Both the position numbers and the translations under genes were made by a program. Below the pieces are notes generated by a model. That model worked only from the letters and a program-made list of their open reading frames with translations, was not told the DNA's origin and searched no databases. 30,510 nucleotides of DNA, taken from NCBI GenBank assembly GCA_019648995.1, contig BLXT01002679.1:913363-943872 (forward strand), written 5' to 3'. Of the stretch, positions 1-10,900 are shown piece by piece. Within the stretch, counting starts at the first letter, position 1, and the number at the start of each line of letters is the position of its first letter. The DNA comes from Plakobranchus ocellatus. Taxonomy: Eukaryota > Mollusca > Gastropoda > Plakobranchidae.

Positions 1-449
1 AAAAAATTGTCAACACTTGACCTCCTTCAACAGAAAAACGTTTCTAAAAAGAAACACATCAACTACTTAATGACAAAATAAACATAAGCATGAAACAAAA
101 CACACACAAAAAAAAGAAATAAAGATTTAAAAAAAAAAAAATGGAGAAATACAGACGACACTTTATGGCTGGACGGCATGATCAAAACAAGTCATGTCAG
201 AAATAACTTTAAATATTTTAGATTCAAGAAGATTTTCCTCATCTTTTCTGTCCTAGATCTGACAATTTATTAATATGCATAAATGCAGAGTTAGCATTAT
301 AAAAGTTACTGAATGCAAAATTTAGTTAATGAGAAGGTTAATCTGTTTTATTCCTTCATTTTTGAGGTAATAAAAAGAAATAATCCAAGTTTTAACTTTG
401 AGGAAGTGTTCATATCTAAGGTTTGGTTTTTTTTTGTATATAACCAGTT

Positions 450-520
450 TACAATAAGGTGATCGTAGACTTTCTGGCCCTTTGTCAGGCCAGAGCACCA
501 GTGGCGGGGCTGCTTATATC
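450..520 (-). repeat. SINE copy 1, 3' part only
   Basis: In minus orientation it shares the blocks GGCCTGACAAAGGGCC and GATCACC, and a TTATTGT end, with the fuller copy at 5441-5566. The tRNA-like head is missing or too diverged to align. Confidence 0.65.
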
Positions 521-2691
521 TAAAAAGGATTCAGATGGCTTCTGATGGCTGTCATTTTAATCCACTATCTTGTTGGCTTGGATGAGACCTTGGCAGCCAT
601 ATCACTCTCTCCAAAAATTGTAGAGAATTAGAAACATGATATTACCAACAAAATTATTGTTTTTTCAGCACAGATTCCAAAGGTAGGCCAAAACTAAAGA
701 ATATCCCTGCTCAATTCTTTTTTTTTTATTTGTCTCTTTTCTACAATAAATACATAAAATTGCATCGTACCCATTACCTTTCTAACAATGCAAAATTTCT
801 TCCAGGCTCAAGCATGGCTATTTGAAAGGTGTAAAAAAAAAAAAAAATCAGTCAATGTCAAATAAAAGTTTTTGGACAAATGCAAAAAGGAGGAAACAAC
901 TCACTTAATCACTCTCCCTCTTAATCCGAGCGATATGAATGAGAAATGAAATATGTACAGATGAGAAATTTTGCACCCAACTTTCCTCTTATTTCTCACA
1001 AGGCACTCGAGAAAGCACTAAAAATACAACACGAAATAATCAACAAATTTTTCTTTTAATGCATCTCCAATGAACTAGACGGCCGAGTTGGTGGCAGGGC
1101 GAAGGACTTCAAAATAATAGATTAAAACACCACAACAACAACAAAAATATTGTCAAGCAAAAGTGTCACGAAGAAAATAAATATCAACACTAACACTTCA
1201 CGACTTGAAATGAGCCCGCAGGGATCACAAGCTATAATTCACATAGCTTAAGCTTTGTACAGGTTTTAAAGGACACTGAACTAGGTCTGCTTATGCTGAC
1301 ACTACTTGAAGACGATTCTGTCTGTCTAGAGATGGGTTCCATTCCAATGAATTGGGAAAAAAAATACAACAAAAGCCAAATAATAATTGCAAATAAACTA
1401 CTTTTGTAGGGTTTTTTTTTACTTTTTTTCCCCCACTGCCACTAGTTTGGGCTGCGGATTAAAATCTTGCAGTTTGGCCTTGCATGTAAAGCCTCTTACA
1501 TTGGTTGCACCACGGTTGCTCATCATACTTTGGGTTTTTTTTTTTAACACAATGGTATTTACAGAAATACTAGGAGGAAAAGGGATGAAAGAGCGCCTGA
1601 AACTGACATCACAGTTTCAAAACTGAGATCAAATTCAAAGACCAGTGGAATATGATTTTTACATTTTTCTAAAAACAATAATAAACATTCTATAATGGCT
1701 TCTTAAAAAAAAATTGTTCAAAGAATTTTAAGTTTGCTTTTTCTTTTTTCAAAAATTTAATTCCACAATATATTGGCAAAGAATTACAATATCTCTGTCT
1801 AGTTCCCACCATTATAATACTTTTATTATAATGCCATTGGTGGTTTTTCATCGATAATCTAAAACATGCAAACTGCAACTCCCGACTGATTTGGGCTCGT
1901 CTCGATAAATTTGCAGCTGTGACTGTTGGTGTCTTCAGTATGCTGCAGAGCCAACCAGGCTGCTCGGTTTTTCCAATGTGGAAATATACTTAAAATACAG
2001 CTTCTGCTCACAGATTTAAAAGCAACAGCTTCAACAAAAACAAAAGGCAGGATAGCAGAATTTTGGCATGATTACAGTATGGCTGCACAACGGTAAGCAG
2101 GGCGTGCTGTGGTTTTTTTTTTTGTTTTTTTTTGTAAGTAGACACATTCTTAAACAGGCAAAAGATTATCTGAGACAAGAACTAACATCACCATTGGTTT
2201 TATCTGGCGAATAATTTGACACAAACTAACATCAGCATTAATTTAGCTTCTGCTGAGACCAGAAAGCAATGGACACACAGCAGGATAGAGTGCCATATAT
2301 AAATGAGTGTGGAGATCATGATGCAGCTTTGATAGTTCTGGACTCAAAGCCTGATTATAACTCTATGGGCACAACAAAAAAAATGTTAATTTTAATGTAT
2401 TAAGTATCAACAAAGGTTATTTTATTTGGTGCATCAAACAGATACAGAAATAGATGGACATAAAAAGTATCAATTTTTGCTGATGCAAGACACTTAGCCT
2501 TACACATGTATGTACAGCTATGACCTAGCCGCCTTTTTAAAGAAAAAAAGTTCAGAGCAATTACGAGAAAAAAATTCATAAAAATGATAATTACATGTGA
2601 GGTAATGTCGCTGATGAGCTGTAGTCAAAAATATATACCATTGAATCTTTATAACTTACTGAGGACATGCTGCATGCAGATGTTCTGGTTT

Positions 2692-2711
2692 GGGGGGGGG
2701 AGGGGGGGAGG
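2692..2711 (+). repeat. G-rich tract
   Basis: Two runs of about eight and seven G plus GGG, separated by single A. Downstream of the GIGYF stop, C-rich in gene orientation. Similar isolated poly-G runs occur at 28200-28212 and 13204-13219, and a poly-C run at 22551-22560. Confidence 0.7.
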
Positions 2712-3229
2712 GATAGTTGTCATTCTAACTCTACAGGCTGAAAGACCTGCAATTTTGTGGCACTCCTTTGCATGGAAAAAAAAATTTTGGAGAAAAAAAA
2801 CCTTCTTCGCAATGGCTTTGCTTTTATCACAAGTAAAAACATTTAAAACAGGAAACAAGATATTGGGTAAGGTTATTTTTTTCTGTTCCAAACATTCAAG
2901 AGTAAAAACTGGAAACATGTTGAAGAGTAAAGACTTGCAGTGTGTCAAAACTCCACAATAGAGAGACAGAGATATTGAAAAAATGCTGCTTCTTGGATCA
3001 CACCACTAAAAATAAAAGTCAAAACATATCTATACTTAGCAACAGTTAACTGCCTTAACCCTTTCCCAAATAAAATATTATAAGCATTTTTTTTTTTTTT
3101 GCCTCCACACTTTGAGGAAAATCAGGAATAAGCCTTTTTTTTTGTTGTTGTTTTAAAGATCCATATATCTTTCTTACAGCAGCAATATCAGGAACATTTC
3201 ATTGGTTTGATTTTTGTGCATATAGCTTG

Positions 3230-3353
3230 ACCACAACAAGCTGATCTCGGGCTTTCAGGCCTCCATCGGGCCATGGTGCCGGTGGCAAGGCTCAGAAAGG
3301 TGTCTGCATATCTCTGGGCTGGTTTGCTATTGACTGTGCCTCCAACGCCCCTT
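3230..3353 (-). repeat. SINE copy 2, nearly full length
   Basis: Minus-strand reading begins AAGGGGCGTTGGAGGCACAG and ends with GGCCTGAAAGCCCGAGATCA then GCTTGTTGTGG. It aligns along its whole length with the copy at 5441-5566, with many substitutions, so it is an old copy. Confidence 0.75.
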
Positions 3354-4694
3354 AAATATTTTATTAAAACATGCAAACTTCTTAAAAAATGATTATTTAT
3401 TTCATCACTTTCAATCGCATTTAAAAAAGCATCTCATGCATTCCCACTTAATTTCATATTTCAATTTTTGTATAAAGTAATCCATTTTAATATGTCTATT
3501 AAACTTTATTCAATCTTTTTTTCGATTGCAATATTTCTTTTATATAAGTGGCTAATTAATAGACACCATGCACGAAGGGAAAAAACATTGCCCATCTCCT
3601 TTAGATTTTGATGAATTTTTACTAGTATTATATTTTAATCAAGTTCAACTTTGAATGATATTTGACACAGTAGCTAACTTATGATCAGTGTTTAGAATCT
3701 ACTCTCCCCAATCATTCTAATTTTCTAACTCTGTACTCTCCTCTGCCACATTTCCTCACAAGTATCTGAGGCTTCATATAAACACACCTATCTGATATGG
3801 GCTTCAAATTCATTTGTAACACTGTAAATCTTTCCAGTCCCAAGTTAAACTACCAAAGTTTCACTGTCAGTTATCAGTTGTGTCACTGGGAGACCTGGTG
3901 TTATGTATAGAGCTTCGGTTATGCTCTCCTGTTCTAGTCAAATTCATAATTCTTGCATTCTAGAGTAAACATGAGTGATGAGGTAGAGGTCATAACCGTA
4001 AGACTGAAGATCTAGCCCAGATTAGCCTCCTTGCATCTGATGGTAAACATAAGACAGAACATGTTCAGTCTAAAACAATCTAACTGATACCGTCTGAAAT
4101 CGTCTACTGTATGAGAATATTAACCGTTTTTATTTACTTGTCATTCCTAACCTGTCTGAGCATATTTTTTTGAGCCAGAGACATTCTCAACTGACTGTCA
4201 GTTTTGATGTTAGCATTAAGATAATAAAAGTCTTAAAAAAAAAAAAATCATACATAACAGGTGAGATAAAATTTTCCATGGCCGATTATTTTGTAAAAAA
4301 AAAATTTCATCTTTCAGAGCTTTAACTAACAATTCATTTATTTAAAAAATCCAATTCAATTGCTGGTGCTAAGAAATACTATAAGACTAAGCGAGCGTTT
4401 AGGGAGTGTTGAGCACTGTCACTGATAATAAAAACATTTTAAAATAAAAAACTTGATTAAGACAAAACTGAAAAGATCTCGGAGAGATATTAAAAATTTT
4501 TTAAAAGCTTGTTTTCAGAAAAGCTGAAAAGAGATTACAAACTGATAAATGTGACAATATTTAGAGAATTTTCACAATTTAAATCCTAACTTCTTTTTTT
4601 GCCTTTTTTCCTTCTAATAGTCTCTATACTTTGTTGAACTACGAACAAATAATACATTGCTTTTCCTTTCTTGCCATTCCACCACCAGTACTGT

Positions 4695-4931
4695 TCACTG
4701 AATGCTCTCCAGTTCCCCTGCAGCATTCTTTCTGTTGGGATCCGAGTGAACAGTGAATCCCAGGATACTGCCGTCCACCTTCTGCATCTTCTGCTTCTTC
4801 TTGCGGCTTTTACCCTTGTTGCCAGCCCCGCTCCCTCCCTCTCCGCCATCCCCACCCCCAGCGGATGGGTTGTTAGCCTGCCGGGTCTGTATGTGTGGGT
4901 TCACAGCAGGAGCAGGACCCCAGATACTATC
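4695..4931 (-). CDS. GIGYF2: GIGYF exon w28: last coding exon with KKKQKM...ILGF end and stop
   Basis: Residues 1319-1396 and TGA. Begins DSIWGPAPAVNPHIQTRQAN, has a Gly-rich spacer, then SRKKKQKMQKVDGSILGFTV and ends NAAGELESIQ. Human ends with DSVWG..., GKKKKKQKMVRADPSLLGFS V and ...GEIETLDDY. The C-terminal basic plus LGF block is a family signature. The spacer is Gly/Asp-rich where the human protein has Asn/Gln/His. Confidence 0.97.
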   Translation of the reverse strand, partial: DSIWGPAPAVNPHIQTRQANNPSAGGGDGGEGGSGAGNKGKSRKKKQKMQKVDGSILGFTVHSDPNRKNAAGELESIQ

Positions 4932-7900
4932 CTGGAGGTGAAGAGTTCAATAGCAAACACATTAGTCCATAATATATAACAACAAAAAAAAACTTATGTG
5001 CAAATGAAAAGATCCTACACCAAGCTCGAATCACTTAATAGGATATACAATGGAATGAATCGATATGTAAGAAAGACGTGAGAGCAAAATTTCAGCAATT
5101 CACACATCAGTCTGGTCTAGCATGTGAGATCTCAGAGTTGCCTACCCTGAACATACATTTTTGGGGATCATATGTGGGCTTTGAGACCAAAATCAGAAAT
5201 TTTCAATTTTGCGAGACAACACAGAAAGAAGACATCTAATTTTATATCTTTACATCTCATAGACATGGCAATATAAAATTTGAATAAGATGGGTAGAAAA
5301 TATAAAAGCAGAAGAGCTAGACTAAATTGATTAGAAAGAATAAGGGGATGACAAATAGGGATAAGAAAGAGGATCAAAAACTGGGGCCATTGTAAAGAGG
5401 TTGGTTTTTCTTTATGCTTTGAGAGAGAGAAAAAAAAAAGTCCATAACAAAGTGATCTCAGGCTTTCAGGCCCTTTTATCAGGCCAGGGCATTAGTGGTG
5501 GGCCTCAATAACCGTCTCTAAAGTTCTCAGGGTAGGCTCACTATCCACTATGCCATCACGCCCCTTTCTGAGAGAAATGGCAGCTGTAGCAGTATTCGCA
5601 ATAGCAATCGAAGCAGAAATGATAGTTGCAGCAGTAGTATAGCAGCATTGTAAGAGTTTTTTTTTTTTTTTTTTTTTAATAATTGAAGGTAAGGGAGTTG
5701 TAATGAGGGAGTGAGAGAAATAACTACAAAAAAAAAAAAAGATATAAAGAATGAGAAAGGCAGTATGCATGCAGAAAGAAGAAGCAACAGCATTTTTTTG
5801 TCCCTTTAGCGTAGTGTGAACTCTTTTATAACCAAAGCAAAGATCTATTTTTTTGCTCTACAGAGATGACAGCTATTACAAGGGATTGTTGTCAAGCTAA
5901 AGCAAGAGGGCAGGATTTTTTTAAAAACGGCTAAGACACCATAACATCGGACACAGACTGAATGCTATTGCTCCTCCATCTGTACTCCCATACAAACATT
6001 ACTCACTTCCTCCTGCTGTTTCTCGAGTCGTGCCTGATTTCGGGAGCGATTTCTTTTGTCAACAAACTGTTTGGCAAAGTCTTTGGACTCTCTTGTATCT
6101 CCAAGATAAGAAACCATATAGTCACGGACCTGATTTAAAGATAGAATTAGATATGCATAACGTACGTATTTTCCATTCAAGGAGATAAGTTAAAGAAAAA
6201 AATTGTGAGTCTCTCTCAAAACCAAAAATAAAATGAAGAACGACAAGAACATTCCTTAAATTGAGACACTGTTCACATTTTATTAAAACTTGACACTGAG
6301 AAAAAAAAAAAAAAGAGAAAAGAAAGGAAGAGCAAAGCACCCTTATCTGGTCATTAAATTTCTTACACTATTCATGGCCACCTATGAACAAAGGATGAAT
6401 CAGATCAAACAAACCTTTTAATCAGACAGACATCTCTAGAGAGCGTCTCATTCAATGTGATGGATGCTTTGCAAGAAGTTTTAAATGCTTAAACCTTGGG
6501 GCAGAAATGGGCCTTGTAAACTTTCATCTACACTGAGTTCATATTGAATTAGTAGTGAATTAATTCAACCCTGGAGTGAATCAAACTTGCAGGATGAAAG
6601 CGTTTCATCCGTTTATCATGCACCAATAATCATGGCTTGCTTTCCAACAGCTTACTTGCAGAGAAAAAGTAATTATCTTGAGATCAGTCCTAGCAAGTCA
6701 CATGGTATCTGTAGCATATTTTTTAAAAAAAATTTATTTTTCCTTTTTTTTTTAATGTTTTCCTAAAAAAAATGCAAATACTCTGGGTCAGAATCAATAT
6801 ATCTCTATTAAGCTTTCTCCGCCTGATAATTCATGAAATGCAGTTTCTCTCCGCAAGAGTGTAAAAGAAAATGTTCAGAATGTGTCTGCGATTCACCGCA
6901 CTGGTCTCAAGATATACAACAGTGTACAAAGTCATGCCAGCACTCACATCATCTGGACTGTCCACCTCCACAATGAAAGACACAAACGTGGGAACTGAAA
7001 GAAAACACATTACGCTTTGTTTTGTAATACAATTGAAAAACTAGATACATAATTATTTTCAATTTGTTTGCCTGCCTATCTTTTACATTATTTTTCTCAA
7101 GACATATAGAGATGATCAACACAAAGTAACCGTTCCTTTTTTAAAAAGGTGTTTTCAGTACTCCAATTCTAATTGGATCTTGGTTTAAATAGAAAATCAG
7201 AATCATTACATAGCATAGGTATAGAAAATCTTTTAGAAAGACGCTGTCCATACTCTAAAATTCAAGGCGCATCAAGTTGTTCTGGATATTGCAAATCAGC
7301 CTTGAAAAATTTGCAATTGCATTGATTTTCCCTTGGCCAAAAAAAAAAAAATAAATAAACAATAATAATAATTTGGCAATTCAGAGACTATCCAAAATGT
7401 GAGCATTACTTTGTAAATTTTAGACATAAAAATCATCATTTTCAAATTCAATTTTTCCCCCTTTTAGCATTCACTCACCATCAATTTGTGCAGAGAAGCG
7501 AGACACTTTTTCAGTGACCCATTGAGTGAAGTCATCTTGCTGCCTAGTTTGAAAGAGCTTCTGTACAGTTTCCTTGGAAATTAGGATAGAAGCGAAAGAG
7601 CAAGAGAAATATGAAGGACATGTGACAGGAATTTTTACTAATTCTATGTTAAAAATCTAGCTGAAGGCCTATCTGAATCCAAAAATATTTAAATAAAGAG
7701 GTTTCCCGCTATGCCAACAGCTAGTAGGGGAAATTCTCGCTTGGTCATGCTCAAGAGAAAAGCCCACATAGCCAACTTATGGACTGAAAAAAAAAAAAAA
7801 TCTAGGAAAGAATAACCAAACTAATTATTTTTTGCTACAATAAATGAAAAAAAGGGAAGATAGTGCTCAGGAGGCACTGTAAATGTAAAGTCTAGGATTC

Positions 7901-10900
7901 AAAGGATGCAAGAGCAACCATTTATGAAATAAAACAATTAAAAAAATCATTCAACATTTTGCTCTACTGAAGTATCTAATAGCTTCTTCAGTACAAAAAA
8001 AAACCATTTAATGTATATTTGCTTTCATTTTATTTTGTCAGTTCGTAGTTAGTTACTTCTTTTTTTCTTCGCTAAAACAACAAATGAGTCTCCAAATTTA
8101 GAGCCTTGCATATATTGCATAGATTCACTGAGAAACAGCTTGAAATGTGAACTTTAGTGGTAAACTTACAAAACCAAAGGCCAAGTGATAATGGATGTTT
8201 TCTGTGCAAGTTAAAGGGAATTTATCCTGTTTAAATCTTGTTATATGCCATCTAATGGTGAGGACAAGACTGAGAACTAGAGCATTACCCACAAATCTCT
8301 ACAGGTGCCAAAGGTTTGCAAACACAGAGCCCTTGTTTACAGTCAAGGCGCAGCATCAAGACAATGAAAATGAATCTGTCACAAACTGACAGTGTTGTAA
8401 TATGTATACTTTTCATATTATTTATTTTTTTTTTTTTTGTTTCTATACCCACTCTCTAGCTCGGTACTTTAAAGACAGGGAGCATATCATCTCAAAAAGC
8501 CTGCAGAAAGAGCAATCCTTGGCCAAGTTTCTAGAAAAAAAAAAAAAAGAAAGAAAAGAAAGGTCTGTATTTCAGAGCAGTTTTCTTATTAAGAAACAAA
8601 GCCCTTCAATGCTCTGAAATAGCAGGGTGGTCTTTCGAAACCTTGACTGGCTTCCATACAGACTGTGTTTCGCACTCTGCCAAGCATGTGTTAACCAAAA
8701 TGAAGACCTAAAAGTGCCGTGTTCAGAAAATCTCAATTAAAAAAAAAAGAGGGGTAGCTCTACTGAAAATTAATCAAGGAATCTACTTTCACACATACCT
8801 CATCTTTCTTTTGCTTAGAGCCGCCGCCCTTGCTAGCTTTACTGTTAGCTTTGGCACCTGCTTTCTTGTTCTGCTGGGATGGATTCCGTAGTGCTGGAAA
8901 TTCTCCGCTGGATAAAACACAACAGATTGGTTTAAAAAAAAAAACATTTTTAAAGTTGAAAAATTTGGTTGTGGTAAATTGAGTCTAGATGGAGACTCGC
9001 AGAAGCTGATCTTTTGATCTAGCCTTGCTTACTTTGTACTATTCAGTTAAATTCTACATCAGCCATGGCTAGGCTTACCTAAGTTTTAACAGCACCATGA
9101 TTTTTTTAGCTCAATTCACCTATTTTAGATCTAGGGATGTCTAGGTTTTCAAAAAACAAAAACAGTTTACAGGAGTTGGTTACATCTCATCGTTGAAACC
9201 AGACAAGCTTGAGTGTCAGTAGAAATTTCCAGCCTGCACAGAGTCTGTCCACAAAAAGTTGATTTCAAACTTTTAGGCCTCAGACAGGCCAGAACGTCCT
9301 GCAGATCTCAGAACTATTTATTGCTAACCATTGACAAAAGGGGGGATTTCCAGTTTTTGCCAGGAAATAAAGTACAATTTTTTTTTTTTCCAGAGTTACA
9401 CTTGCAAAAGAAAAAAAACATTTAAATAACTAATTCAACTGCAGCATATTGAGACTGTATTTTAATATTCCCCTAGAAGCCTCACTCCTGTTTCAGACTC
9501 CTAACCTTTCTTTGGTCCCTTGCTGCTTCGCAGGTCGAGAAGCTGGTAACTGGTCCCAAATTCCACCACCTACACCGATTGAGCCAACTGAGGAAGAATC
9601 CCACACTTGCTGAGGGTGGTGGTGGTGCGCGAGCACACTCGCACTGGTGCTGCTAGACCAGGCTGAGCTGGGTGGACCTGCAGCCCAGGTTGAGCTGCTT
9701 GCCGTGGACAACTGGTGAGAAACAAGAACATATGAATGATCAAAATATCAAAACTCTTGTTAAAATTTTTTCCTTTTTCTTCCCTTTTTTGTTTTCCCTT
9801 ATACACTATGTAGCCACATAAAAGGAGCCATTTTTCCACTAGCAACTAAGATCTACTACTACATTTGGATGAGAAAATTTTTTTGTTTTGTTTTATAACC
9901 TGATGACATAGCTCCAATCCAAGAGAAAAAACAATTTCAGTCTAGACCATCTATGGTGTTGTGTACCTTTGATTGGTAGGTGGTAGCTTTGGGCTTATCT
10001 TTCTGATTTTTCTTCATGTTTTCCTGCTCCTGCTGTTGAATATCAAGGAGCGATAAGCCTCTGCCAGCCAACCCCTGAGACCTAGGGGATATAATGAACC
10101 ATTTTAAACACTCATCTCATACATCAGCATGGACTCCACACCGAAGAGACACACACACACACAAAAAAAAAAGAGATAGGATTCACAATGAGAAAAGATC
10201 ATTTTTCACAACCATACTTCCCAATCTTGCACTGCAAGGGGTGTTTTGCAGGAGGCATTAAAATTGTTTTTCTGCAAAACATCTCATTTTTGTAATGGCA
10301 ATGCATACTAACTTTTGACAGCCATTATAAGTCACAATCAAGTCTTGTTGAGTAACTGTCTTAAAAAGCTCTGAATTAGTGAATGTCCTACTTTTCCCCA
10401 TGTATTTATTGCTTCTGCAATTATATTTTGAGAAAGTTAGTTCATTTACAGTAAATACCGAATTTGATAGATTTTAGGATTTCTTAAAATGGCTTTAGCA
10501 AAACTTAAGATAGTGTGGGCATATTTCCAGTCAAAAGGCTTGACAAAAAAAAAAATTTCTCAGCTTCTGTTGAAGGCAAGGATGTGGAAGACAGAAAATG
10601 TGGCGTCATGACATACAGAAATGACAGGACTGAGCATGGCAGTACCAGAGGGCAGTGGAAGACAGAAACAGATGGAAAAAAGAGTGGCGAATGTCTTCAC
10701 ATGTGCTCAAAAGATACTTTACCAAGTCAAGGGCTAGGTGAAGTGAAGAAGAAACCAACTTTACATTGATTTGAAAGAAAAAACAATTAATCAATCATTA
10801 TATTATATAATGCTGTTTTAATTTCTTCATAGGCAAATTATTTTCCAGTCATTCTTTCCCCATATTTTGGAGTTGGGTGAATATTCCACATTCTTATTTG

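Larger units (their letters stand above)
1..4694 (-). other. GIGYF2: 3'UTR and/or downstream DNA of the GIGYF gene
   Basis: No convincing coding sequence on either strand; the open frames are short, low-complexity or overlap repeats. Minus-strand AATAAA hexamers (TTTATT on plus) occur at 4337-4342, about 350 bases past the stop, and at 4129-4134, with more further left, so the true cleavage site cannot be chosen. The region has poly-A/poly-T runs, a G-rich tract at 2692-2711, two SINE copies (450-520 and 3230-3353), and three minus-strand TGTANATA (Pumilio-type) octamers at 2509-2516, 1556-1563 and 952-959, relevant only if the long 3'UTR is real. Confidence 0.6.
6130..8798 (-). other. Introns w24-w25, w25-w26, w26-w27
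   Basis: Intronic DNA at 7561-8798, 6995-7478 and 6130-6947, interrupted by exons w25 and w26. AT-rich with poly-A/T runs at 8421-8438, 8531-8544 and elsewhere. Plus-strand open frames near 8195-8617 look like chance. The part from 8200 to 8390 is less AT-rich than its surroundings but has no recognisable coding match. Confidence 0.75.

Noticed and set aside
2584..2961. 125-codon plus frame and 99-codon minus frame over the same stretch
   Set aside because: They overlap each other and the G-rich tract, have composition typical of AT-rich noncoding DNA, and match no family.
4671..4979. 102-codon plus-strand frame opposite the last coding exon
   Set aside because: Antisense shadow of exon w28; the minus strand encodes the conserved KKKQKM...ILGF end.
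10149..10162. CA microsatellite
   Set aside because: Seven or fewer units, ordinary simple repeat with no evident role.
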